Shown: positions 1-9,735 of the stretch, piece by piece
How positions within the stretch are numbered: the first letter of the stretch is position 1
Layout of the letters: each line of letters starts with the position of its first letter
Assembly (NCBI GenBank): GCA_004835665.1
Contig: RBKR01000001.1
Span: 1,364,001-1,428,000 of the forward strand
Direction of reading: 5' to 3'
DNA from: Phoma sp. XZ068
Lineage: Eukaryota > Ascomycota > Dothideomycetes > Pleosporales > Didymellaceae
Length of the DNA: 64,000 nt
Notes under the pieces: generated by a model
What the model was told of the DNA's origin: nothing
What the model saw: only the letters and a program-made list of their open reading frames with translations
The model's database searches: none
Position numbers and translations under genes: made by a program

Positions 1-385
1 TCGCAGCATTCTCGGCGGGCAGACCAAACGCGTCCCAGCCGATAGGGTGCAAGACCTTGTAGCCCTGCATGCGCTTGAAGCGGGCCAGGACATCAGAGAT
101 GGTGTATACGCGCAAGTGGCCCAGGTGCAGGGTGCCGGATGGATATGGGAACATGGGCAGAACATATGCTTTGCCCTTGGTGGGCGCTGGCTCCTGCCCG
201 CTCGCGGCCAGCTCGTCCCAATGAGGCTGCCATTTGGCTGTAAGCGCTTCTATCCTGACCGCAGATGCTGCGTTCTTGCGCGCCCTCATTGGTATAGGCC
301 ATGATGACGCTCGCCGGGCGCAGGGGAGGACAGCATGGCGTGAGGCCGGCCGCCAGCCGAGGCGATAGACATGGAGAGCCCGCAT
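1..385 (-). CDS. NAM2: mitochondrial leucyl-tRNA synthetase, N-terminal part (3' end beyond window)
   Basis: This class I synthetase charges tRNA-Leu for mitochondrial translation. Reading the minus strand from the ATG at 385 gives 128 residues that stay open to the window edge. The first 30 or so are rich in Arg, Ala, Ser and Trp with no acidic residue (MRALHVYRLGWRPASRHAVL...), as expected for a mitochondrial leader. Next comes KWQPHW, then the class I signature PYPSGTLHLGH (the HLGH box) and GWDAFGLPAENAA, which is typical of the bacterial/organellar LeuRS type. A second in-frame Met lies at 289 (MRARKN). I prefer the upstream start because it supplies the leader. No intron is seen in this part. 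The catalytic KMSKS loop and the editing domain are outside the window. The family call is firm and the exact start is inferred. Confidence 0.9.
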   Translation of the reverse strand, partial: MRALHVYRLGWRPASRHAVLPCARRASSWPIPMRARKNAASAVRIEALTAKWQPHWDELAASGQEPAPTKGKAYVLPMFPYPSGTLHLGHLRVYTISDVLARFKRMQGYKVLHPIGWDAFGLPAENAA

Positions 386-730
386 CACCTAGACGCGTGC
401 GCGCGCGACAAAGGACGGGCAATTGGCGAGGTCATGTCCCGAGAGACTGCACGGCGAGACTCCCGCGGCGGTCATGAATTTCGGCCAGGGTATGAAGCTT
501 GGACGCAGCAAGGCGGACGCTAGTCGTAGCGGGCGTAGCAGGTGCAGTTCGTCTCATCCCCGACATGCGAGGCCATCAACAGGAACCATTCACACACCGC
601 TGTGCTGCTGTAGCCATACTAGGGGGCATTTAGCTGGACCCCCTGCTGTCTTTTGTTGTTTACACACTCGTCTCCCATGGCTTCGTCGTAGGATATCATA
701 ATAGACCTCCCCTCACCGCACCTCCGCACC
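386..730. promoter_or_regulatory. divergent intergenic region, LeuRS / amino-acid permease
   Basis: About 345 bp separate two divergent start codons, so both promoters must lie here or just beyond. A pyrimidine-rich run (ctcccctcaccgcacctcc) lies directly upstream of the permease ATG, a common context at fungal starts. I found no clear TATA box or named binding site. Confidence 0.5.
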
Positions 731-2644
731 ATGGCCGGCCGCTATGCCAACCTCCCGCCGCCGACCCGCGATTCCCTCGAGCTCGCCTCGCTGGCGTCGT
801 CCTCGCACCCGTCGCGCCGCACCTCGGAAGACTCGTCGGCCTCGGGCGCGCCTTCCTCGCGGAGACTGTCGCTGGACGACGAGGATCCCCTGTTCGAGGC
901 GACCGAGCACGAGGGCAACCGCCCGCGACACAACCGCTCCTACAGCGTGTCCTCTGCCTTTGACTTTGCGCCCAGCCTGTTCCCGCTCTCGAGCACCGCG
1001 CAGGGCTACACGGCACTGGGCGCGCCCTCGAATCCCGCCCTCGACCCGACCAGTGCGCTCAATGGCGGCTCGCTGGAGAAGAACAAGAGCCTGACCTACC
1101 TGAACGGCCTGTCGCTGGTCATTGGCCTGATTATCGGCAGCGGCATCTTCTCCTCGCCGTCGCAGGTGAACAAGAATGCCGGATCGCCGGGCGCGTCGTT
1201 GCTCGTCTGGGTCGTCGCTGGAGTGCTGGCGTGGACAGGCGCCGCCAGCTATGCAGAGCTCGGCGGCGCAATTCCCTTGAACGGCGGCGCCCAGGTCTAC
1301 CTCTCCAAGATCTTCGGCGAATGGGCGGGTTTCCTGTTCACCTGGTGCGCTGTGACCGTCCTCAAGCCTGGTTCGGCAGCCATCATCGCCATCATCTTCG
1401 GCGAATATCTCGTCCGCGCAGTCATCGGCGCAGAGGCAGTGGACGCCAGCGCATGGCTGAACAAGGGCATTGCACTGGCAGGACTCGTCGTCGTCACCGC
1501 TCTGAACTGCGTATCAACAAAGCTCGGCACCCGCAGTGCTGACGTCTTCATGTTCTTGAAGTTCCTCGCTCTCACTGGCGTATTCGTAATTGGCATTGTA
1601 GTCGCCATCACAGGCCTCTCCTACCGCGGCGACGCGAACCAGGACTGGAAGAAGCAGGGCTGGTTCGACAACACCTCGCACAATATTAGCAATTGGGCTG
1701 TTGCATTGTACGCCGGCCTGTGGGCCTTTGACGGCTGGGACAACGTATGTCTTCCTCGCACAATTCAATCACCGTCTGACTAACAAAATCAGGTCAACTA
1801 CGTAACCGCAGAGTTCAAGAACCCCTCCCGCGACCTCCCCCGCGTAATCCACACCTCCCTCCCGCTCGTCATCCTCTGCTACATCCTCGCCAACATATCC
1901 TACTTCCTTGTGCTCCCCACGCACGTCATCGAATCCTCCAACACCGTCGCCGTCGCCTTCGGGAGCCAAGTCTTCGGTCCCGTAGGCGCTCTCGTCCTCG
2001 CCCTCTTCGTCTCCGGGTCGTGCTTCGGCGCACTCAACGCAACAACCTTCACGTCAGGCCGTCTCGTCTACGCCGCCGGAAAAGAGGGGTACATGCCCGG
2101 CGTCTTCGGGACGATTGGGCTAGGAAAGGGTCACAGAGCGATACGTCTCAACGCCGCAAACACTTCAGCCAGCAAAGTGCCGAAGAAAATGGTCGACTGG
2201 TTTGCCGACCCAGACGCAGGTTTCTTCTTCACGCCCATCAGCGCCATGCTGCTCAACGCAGGCATCACAGCCGTCTACATCCTCATCGGCAGCTTCGACA
2301 CGCTCGTCACCTTCTACGGCGTCGCAGGCTACACTTTCTACTTCCAAACCGTGCTGGGCCTGATCATCCTGCGCGTACGCGAACCCGACCTCGAACGCCC
2401 CTACAAAACATGGATCACCACGCCCATCATCTTCTGCTGTGTAAGCCTCTTCCTGCTCAGCAGAGCCGTCTTCGCCGAACCCGTACAGACACTCCTCGTC
2501 GTAGCCTTCATGGCCGTCGGGCTAATCGTATGGTTCGCATGGGTCGGCCGACGCCGCGCCCAATCCCAGCAACGCTTCAGAAACATGGAAGGTAGAAGTG
2601 AAAAGGACGTGGGCTGGAAATTCTGGAAGCGATGGACAACGTGA
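731..2644 (+). CDS. LAT/SLC7-type amino-acid permease (MUP1-like)
   Basis: This is a plasma-membrane amino-acid transporter of the APC superfamily. Two exons, 731-1744 and 1793-2644, join to 621 residues. The intron has donor gtatgt, branch site ctaac and acceptor cag, and it splits the WDN|VNYVTAEFKNP motif of the family exactly. Residues 1-110 are a Ser/Arg/Pro-rich cytosolic tail. The core begins with SLVIGLIIGSGIFSSPSQV, the glycine-rich first helix that binds substrate, and about 12 hydrophobic segments follow. The closest characterised relatives in fungi are high-affinity methionine (MUP1) and SLC7-like permeases, but substrate cannot be read from sequence alone. The ATG sits in a good context (caccatggcc). 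The C-terminus ends in a short charged tail. The call is sure at family level only. Confidence 0.9.
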
Positions 2645-2761
2645 TAACACTGTAAAATCCACGGTATGCCATGCTATGTATGCTACAAACGTCAATCACG
2701 AACCAACCAACAAACCCTCGAAACAATGAACAAATCACACAAAGTTTCCGTCTTACCCACC

Positions 2762-2798
2762 CCGTCTCCATCTCCGTCTCCGTCTCCGTCCCCGTCCC
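2762..2798. repeat. 6-bp microsatellite (CCGTCT)n
   Basis: About six imperfect copies of ccgtct/ctccgt stand in tandem, interrupted by single-base changes. It lies in the 3' flank of the permease gene and is a simple-sequence tract with no visible coding role. Confidence 0.85.
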
Positions 2799-2945
2799 GC
2801 GAACGCGTCATTATCTCTCCGCTGATCCCCTCAACGGTCTCGCCTACACTATCTGTCACGCAATAAAATCCCCGAACGCATGCACATGCGTTCGCCATTT
2901 ACGCGCGTCAGCGAACGGGGCGGCGGCGGAGGAGGGGAGTGGAGC

Positions 2946-3066
2946 CTCGAGGCGAAGAATGTGAGGGGATCGTCCAAGCGGACTGACGTGGTTCGTCTAG
3001 GCGGAGGGCTCTGAGTGGAGTATTCAGGCGGAGGAAGGAGCGACGGGGATCGTTCAGGCGACGGAA
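2946..3066. repeat. degenerate tandem repeat, about 24-28 bp period
   Basis: Five related segments recur at 24-28 bp intervals: cctcgaggcga, cgtccaagcgga, cgtctaggcgga, attcaggcgga and cgttcaggcgac. Read on the minus strand, the period is close to nine codons (RLNDPRRSF, RLNTPLRAL, RLDEPRQSA). I cannot tell whether it was ever translated, because no ATG-led frame with good context covers it. Confidence 0.5.
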
Positions 3067-3905
3067 AGTGGAACCTCGGCGGGTGGGTGGTGAGGCATAA
3101 ATGGAAGAACGCATGGAAGCATGATGGTAGTGGCGATCATGGCGATGCATGAAGGTCTTGGTGAAGGGGGGCCGGGGATGCATGTAGATGCTTTGTAGCC
3201 AAGGTCGATCAAGCATAAGTAAGTGGAGTGGCGACGATGAATGTGTATTTGTCAATGGACCTCGAATTGAGTGCTTGTAGTGACAGTGCTATTTGCTATC
3301 TGCTGGGTCATCACTATCACATCACTATCACGCATTGTATCGTAAGGAATTGAAGAGATTTGGGTGAGGGTGAAAGTTGATATTGTTTGTTATATATAAT
3401 TGATCCTCTCAAGAGATCCACCCTCTATCTGACAAAAGCGCTATTAGACGCGGGAAATGGTATGATACTAAGTGAGACGTAACGAAGAAGAGGACGTAAA
3501 GAGATGCGTCGAGTCATCAAAGGAGTGGATGTGCGCAGCACAAGCACGTGATAGCTGCACAGCAGTTGGGTCGTGGGTAGCTAGGTCGAGAGGTAGGAAG
3601 AGGAAGAGGAAGAAAAGAGTTTCGTGAGAGAGGGAGAGAGAGGTCGCGCCGCGGGCCTCGCCGTCGGCATGCTCCTTCGCTGCGCAATGTACAAGCCAGC
3701 ATGATGACTGCGGGAACACACATCCCAGCAAGGTACCGTGGGCTGAGACGTCGGGGCGCGGGTGGATACCACCGACCCAAGACAATGTGAAACCGGAACG
3801 CCGTCAGATCTCCAACCCATGACCAAACCCTAGAACATACAGGTATCGTACACCGGCGTAACGCCCTCCCGGTCTATATGCAATCAGCCTGCCTCAGGCC
3901 GCGGT

Positions 3906-6183
3906 CTAGAGCCAGCCCTTGGGAGGCGGGCTGCGCGACATAGTACCTTGCCCCAGCGGAATGCGAGCTGTGGGCGATGGGGAAGTGGCTGATTTCCCGC
4001 TGTTCGAGCGCATGATCGAGATGGCAAGCGGCTGTACAGGTGTGCCTGGCGCTGATCTTGGTTCTGATGTGTGTGACGTGTTGGTAGGTGATGTTGCGGC
4101 GACTGATGACGCAGGGGTGACTGGGTTCATGCGGAGCCCGCTCATCACAGCAGGTGCGGGAGGCTGGAGTGGAGTACTGGGAGCAGGCGCCGGAGGGAGC
4201 ACCTTCTCGCGCTGAGCCTGCAGGTAGGCGCTGCTGTTCTGTGACGGGGTGAGGGGGAACGCTGGAGTCCGGGCCGGGCTTGGTTTCGCGGGTGACAGCA
4301 CGCGTTGGCTAGCTGGGGAGAATACTGCGGGTTTGAGAAGAACTTCCTCGGCGTTTGCGGTTGGTGAGGGAGCTTGAAAAGGAAGACTCAAGCTTTCCAC
4401 GCTTGCTTCAGTCTCGCTGCGGTTGAGTTTGGGCATGTTGGGCGCAGTGGGTGAAGTGTACTTGACTGCTGCAAGTGTGGCGGGTGCTAGAGAGAAGCGG
4501 AGGCCGATCTGTACGGTCGCACTGCTATCGGTGCTGGCGTGTCGGTTCCTGCCCATTGCAAAAAAGGGACTGGGCTTGTCCATCGACTCGAATTCGCGGC
4601 TGACATCTGTGACGGAGCTTCGGCGGTTGAATCGACGCATTGCAAGCTTCGAGATCCTGGAATCGCCCTTGTTTGCTTTCGATGGGTTGTAGACTGTGGC
4701 AGGAAGGCGAGGAACATCCTCAGCCCGAGTTGGGAAGATAGAGTAGCTTGACTTGTTTCGTACGTGGGTCTTTTTGGGCTCTTCCTTTGGCTCGTCCGTG
4801 TCCGGAGGTAGTGGCCATTTTGTCAGGTCGATCGGGCTTTGGAGTTTTGATCCTGGCGTAATTGCTCGTTCTGGTCGCTCGAAGTACTCGGGGTCGAAGT
4901 CGAATCGGTTCTTCTCTGGGCCAACATCGATCAAGCCTTGTCTGCTATCTGGGCGATGTCCACCTTGTAGTGCGAGTGGGCCACTGATGTTCATCTCCAA
5001 ATCGCTGGGTCCGAAGAAGCGGATCTTTGGACGCTTCTGCTTGGATTGGGACCTCATCTCGTCAATAGGTCGAACGACCATTCGGTTTGCATTCGTGCGG
5101 AGGAAGAGGTGGAAGAACGAAATAATCAAGCCAGAGGAGAAGAGCGAGGCCTCGGCGATACGTGCACCGCTAAGTGCAGGGCCGAACTGTTGCAGAAGAG
5201 ACTGGGCCTCAACCGGAATGACCAGGACCTAAAGACATTAGCTATTGTATATGTCTTCACCGATGCTGCACTTACGTAGATGAATGTCATCAGAAGCAGG
5301 TAGTAGCACATTCGTGATGCTGCGATGCGCTCATTCGGATCCACGTTGGCGGTTCGCATGAGCTGAATGCTAATGATGGCTGCTAGAAGCAGGAGTGAAG
5401 AAACCAGGATGGTAAGGAGAACGACAGTCAACAGGTCGTAGCGCATCGGGAACCAGATGAGACCGCCGAAGCATTTGTTGAACATTGGCCACACAACGGT
5501 CGGTATCCAGGTTAATAGAAGAAGAAAGGCCACCACTGCAACACAGATTGTCGTGTTCCACTTTCCTCGAGGCGCAAAGCGTTCGGATTTGAAGGATCGG
5601 AGAGCGGTTTCGATGCCAAAGATAAGAGTGATGTAGCCCATGGTGAAGATAGCTGCAACCGTTAGCAATAGCATCAGCTTGTAGCCAGATGCAACATACC
5701 TGGGTAAGTAAGCATGGCCAGCATTCTACAGCTCTTAGATAATACACTATTGAGAGTTGTGCCCTGCACGCCTACGAATACAGCTTGTGATAAGACGACA
5801 CCGCACGCCAGCGCGAGTGGGAAAGTCTCGGCGGGGTGGACGTTCTGGAGAGAGTTGAATCGTCTAGAGGTGTTAGTCCGGCCCAGCCAGCGTTGTCTTG
5901 CTACTCACTGTTTTCGGAGAGTTACTTGTAGTGCTGCCGCTCTTCTTGCGTCCGATATGATGCGGTGGACAGTCAACAGTGCAAGCGCGAGACTGAAGAC
6001 ACCCAAACCCAGATGCATTGTGCGTATCGACTGCACCTGGGCCAATTGCAAGCTCGCAATAACGGCTCTTGTCGAGTTTGACGCGCCAAATGGGCTTCCT
6101 TTGACGGCAGAGGTGTTGAGCGACACATTAAAGTGCGACCGGGCCTCGAGGAGAGGCAAACGAGCGATCCATTCTTCCATCAT
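3906..6183 (-). CDS. seven-transmembrane GPCR-like protein with long Ser/Pro-rich tail
   Basis: This is a putative fungal plasma-membrane receptor; ligand and pathway are unknown. Four exons (6183-5909, 5863-5700, 5652-5276, 5228-3906) join in frame to 712 residues. Every intron is 46-48 bp with gtgagt, gtatgt or gtaagt donors. After an extracellular stretch with N-glycosylation sequons (NVS, NST), I count seven hydrophobic segments. They begin near MHLGLGVFSLALALL, TFPLALACGVVLS, PAIFTMGYITLIFG, ICVAVVAFLLLLTWI, LLTVVLLTILVSSLLLL, MCYYLLLMTFIYVLVI and ASLFSSGLIISFFHLF. The last 420 residues are cytosolic-looking, low complexity and rich in Ser, Pro and Thr, a layout seen in fungal receptors whose tails are phosphorylated. 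The start at the MMEEW double Met is my choice; no ATG lies further upstream in this exon. Seven helices are seen; signalling through G proteins is inference. Confidence 0.75.
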
Positions 6184-7920
6184 GTCAACCTTCGTAACAA
6201 AATACACAACTAGAAAAGAATGTCGCTGAGTACCAGCAGCGGCTGTTGAAAGTAACGACGCTTAGGTATTCATGGAGCCAATCTGACCGAAGTAAACAGT
6301 AACTGCTCAGCTTCAGTAAGACCTGCCTGAGCCTGCCAGCAGAACGAGAAGAAGGGAAAAGAGGGTTAGCATTAGGCGTGGGACAGAGGAGGCGAATATG
6401 AGACGCGAATGGGTATATGAGGAAACCAAGGCAAGGTGCTAGTTGCAGACAGTTTCGAGACAGCGGTCCTGAGGCGTCTGTCAATCCATTTGCTGAGGGC
6501 CCGCATCCAAACCAGCCGCATTCGATCATGTTAGAGGTCGAACCCTTGTCTGCTTGAAAAAGGTGGGGTTTCACGAGCTGCGCGTTCACTGGGGAGCCTG
6601 GGCATCGGAAGCACGCAGACCCGTCTCGACAAGCTTCGCTTGATTGCCACAAAAAGCAGGTTGTGAACGATACCCGTGCTCAGGGCTCGTGGCAACATCA
6701 TCTGAACGATTATGATCTGTCAATTCTCAGGTAATCACTCCAGAGTGCACAGCAATCCTTTGCAGGTCGTCGAAGGCTCCCAGCAGCGTGGAGCTGTCTC
6801 CTGTCAAACTCGAGCGCTTGTTCTGGGTTCAAAGGTTTCGTTTCTGTCATGCAGTGCTACACAACGCCAAAGGTCCCTTTTCCCGCTTCAGGATTAATGA
6901 GGTGGGCGCCGTGGCTTAATCTTCTCTATCGTTGTGAGGTTGGGGATGTTGAACTAACGTTCTGATGCCCGCTAAGTTTAAGCTGTGCCGCAGATCCTCG
7001 CTTGACCCCGGTCCGAGACGCTGGGAACGCCAGATCCGCAAGCGCCACGCACCGGAAGCTAGGATCTTCTGTATGTTCAGAGGAAATTGCATAACTTCAG
7101 GGACCTCCAGTGAAGAGGCATAAAGTGACCACTGGGAGCAGCGAGGCTGAGGCGGTTTAGCGTTGGCTGACTTAGGTTAATTAAGCGAAACCTTTCAACC
7201 CCAATGGATCTTTCCCTGGTAGAGAAATGATATGCCGCAACGGAGGATGTTGTAAAAGGGTGTGGAGAGCGCCAGCTGATGTTTGTGAAGACCATCGTGT
7301 TACCGTTTTCTGGAAGGATTGAAACGTCAAGGCTAGGAATCATCATAGCAGTAGTCGCCTTTGTCGGAAATAGTAGAAACATGTACTGGGAGCAAACAAG
7401 CGGTCCAAGGCAAACTTGTCAGCGGGACCGTGGTCGTGCTCGGTGAAATCAACAGTGGCAGCAATGAGTCGTACCTCTCGTGCCGGTTGACCGCTTTGCC
7501 TGACAGCCGAGGCTCACGAACCTTGTCTATCACCCTGAATAGAAGGTCATTTCGCAAGGTATTTTGACATATGCCAACGACGACAGGTTGCCATCCCACC
7601 CATGTCGAGAAAGATTTTCACGCATAAGAGATACGAAGAGCTAGTATCAAGGATCAAGAACATTTGGTAGAATGATCCGCTTGCCCCGCCTTTATCGTCG
7701 GGAGGGGAGCGGGCGAGATCAGTGTAGTCTAGACCGTCAGAAGCAGAGCTTGAATCAAGCAATGGTCATGGATCAATGTGGTCATAATGGCCGAGGACAT
7801 GACGGTCTTTTATTGTGGCTCCAAGTGTTTTGGAGAGATTGTATGTTGAATGGTATAATGATAATGATTTGAATATCTGCACTTCGTGCATTATTCAATG
7901 CTGGAAGATGAGGGTGGCTT
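6184..7920. other. gene-free spacer upstream of GPCR-like gene and downstream of SER1
   Basis: This 1.7 kb should contain the promoter and 5' UTR of the receptor gene and the 3' UTR of SER1. Frames of up to about 155 codons are open on the minus strand near 6185-6652, but they are Cys/Ser-rich, show no family motif and read into the receptor's 5' flank. I see no RNA gene. Near 6530 the sequence ggtcgaaccc resembles half of a tRNA B box, but no cloverleaf can be drawn around it. Confidence 0.5.
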
Positions 7921-9260
7921 TTAGGTCGACTTTGCGAACTCCTCAAGGTACGAGGCGAGCAATTTTGCGCCATCAAGGGAGACGGCATTGTCTGTAAAGA
8001 AATCAAATTAGCATGTAGACATACCATAGCATGTTGACTCAGACGATACTCACAGTTACTGGCACGAATGCCACCAACGCTGCGGTGGCCCTTCAGACCA
8101 AGCAAGCCCTTCTTCTCAGCGCCTGCAAGGAATGCCTTCTCCTTGTCTGCATCTCCGCCAGCAACCCTGAAGCAGATATTCATCCTGCTTCGCACAGACT
8201 TGTCTGGTACGACACGGTAGACATCGGCGTACTTGTCGAGCACACCATAGATCAGATTGGCCTTCTCGTCCGAGATCTCTTCCTGGCCACCGATGCGCTT
8301 TGCGCCGTAGGCACCAACAAGTCCCTTCATGACCTGCCCAGCGACCCATACGTCAAAGATTGGCAAAGTGTTGTATAGAGAGTTGTTCTTGGCAATTGTT
8401 GGGTAGTCCAAGACAATGGGTCCAACGGCCAAGTTCAGTTCTCTCAATAGATCTGGCGAAGCATATGGCGACTGAGGAGGAAGAAGCGACTTCTTGAGGA
8501 TCGCGATAGCAATACCTGTGTTGCCAATGTTTTTCTGTGCACCGCCGAAGATGAGGCCGTACTTGTTCACGTCAACTTTACGGGAGATGAAGTTGGAGGA
8601 CATGTCCGCGACAACAATGGGTGCATCCTCGCCTTCAAGGCTCTTGGGGAATGAAGGAAACTCAACACCGTCGACTGTCTCGTTGTCGCAGAAGTAGACG
8701 AATGCTGGCCCGCCGGTCGAACGTGGGGTAAGGTTCCACTGGTCTTCAGACGGGATCTTGCCGAATTTGCCATCATTGGCCTTGCGAGCGTCAACTGCAA
8801 CATTGACGTGCTTAGCACCGATGAGGCGTGCAGCTTCTTGTGAAGCCTTGAGTGACCAAGAGCCAGTGACGAGGTAGTCGACCTTGAGCTCTTCGTCCAC
8901 GACCTTCCGTAGCCTCCTTAGGACCTCCTCTTTGTTGTCTCCCACCTCTTCGGCAATCTTGGCACGCTTCTTCTCTACCCATATTGAAACCAGGTTGTAG
9001 ACAGTTGCGCTGAACTCGCCGCTGCCACCGCTCTGCAGGAAGAGGATGTCGTAGTCATCGGGGATTTCGAGCAGGTCAATCAGCGCCTGCTTGGTCTCGG
9101 CAAGGATGGCATTGGCTTCGGGCGATCGGTGGGAAATTTCGCAGAGACCAAGGCCTTTGTCCTGGTAGTTGAGCAGCGCTTGTGATGCCTTCTCGAGGAC
9201 GGCCGTGGGGAGGGGCGCGGGGCCCGCACCAAAGTAGTTGACGTCAGATCTTTGAACCAT
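7921..9260 (-). CDS. SER1: phosphoserine aminotransferase
   Basis: This PLP-dependent class V aminotransferase converts 3-phosphohydroxypyruvate and glutamate to 3-phosphoserine, the second step of serine synthesis in the cytosol. Two exons (9260-8054 and 7991-7921) give 425 residues, close to the family's usual length. The N-terminus MVQRSDVNYFGAGPAPLPT carries the family FGAGPA motif. SGGSGEF lies in the cofactor pocket, and GGAQKNIGNTG holds the Schiff-base lysine. The intron splits the C-terminal motif GGIRASN|YNA; without splicing the frame runs into unrelated sequence, so the small last exon of 71 nt is required. The ATG at 9260 is the only one that fits. The gene diverges from LYS4 across a shared 475-bp promoter with a general-control element. 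The glutamate donor used here is the product of GLT1, encoded 13 kb away. Confidence 0.96.
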
Positions 9261-9735
9261 AGCGGCGAGGTGAGGAATCAAGTCAGGGTGGTGGTGAGAA
9301 GAAGCAAAGGGAGGGAAGCTGGGAAGAAAAGCAGATTGTCAATTGACCGGAAGCTATGTTTGCGGAGAGTAAATTCTTGAGCTTCGCGTCATACCAATGA
9401 CTCCAAAGTCACCTCCCCGTGGTGAGTCGTCCGGCTTCGGTACGGCCAGCCACCACCAACCAAGCATGCATCTCAATCAATATGTGCAGGAGCAGTGCAG
9501 CATCGAGCACATTTAGCCAGTCTTGAAGGCTGCCCGCATGTGTACTGGTGGACAATAGAGTAGTAATTGACCGTCTGCATCGTGGCCAATCACACTGCGA
9601 GTAACTCTGATGAGCTTTGCCGGTGTCGGCGCGGTCGGAAGCTGGCTCTTGGCGGCCGAAAAATATCTGGGGAAGGTGAATCGCATCAGATTGCGGTTCG
9701 ACACTTCGTTTCTGCCGAGCGTCAATTTGGGAGCA
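9261..9735. promoter_or_regulatory. shared divergent promoter of SER1 and LYS4
   Basis: These 475 bp lie between the two start codons. The region contains a CCAAT box overlapping a TGACTC site (listed separately) and a second CCAAT at 9586-9590, nearer LYS4. Both genes make amino acids and would be expected targets of the Gcn4/CpcA cross-pathway control factor, so joint regulation from this region is a reasonable inference. Confidence 0.6.
9394..9403 (+). promoter_or_regulatory. overlapping CCAAT box and Gcn4/CpcA site (CCAATGACTC)
   Basis: CCAAT (9394-9398) shares its last base with TGACTC (9398-9403). TGACTC is the half-conserved core bound by Gcn4/Cpc1/CpcA, and CCAAT is bound by the HAP complex. 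The position is about 135 bp upstream of the SER1 ATG and 335 bp upstream of the LYS4 ATG. The match is exact, but such short words occur by chance. Confidence 0.45.

Larger units (their letters stand above)
2645..3905. other. gene-free spacer with simple and degenerate repeats
   Basis: This 1.26 kb holds the 3' UTR of the permease and of the converging gene at 3906. Short open frames exist on both strands, but none has a convincing start, family resemblance or splice pattern. Two repeat tracts are listed separately. A purine-rich run (gaagaggaagaggaagaaaag) lies near 3595, and a short doubled unit (atcactatcac twice) near 3310. Confidence 0.6.

Noticed and set aside
6515..6560. tRNA-like B-box half (ggtcgaaccc)
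   Set aside because: The flanking bases do not form a T stem, and no A box or acceptor stem can be paired at the right distance.
6185..6652. Minus-strand frame of 155 codons upstream of the receptor gene
   Set aside because: It is Cys/Ser-rich without a motif, runs out of frame with the receptor and is better explained as 5' flank.
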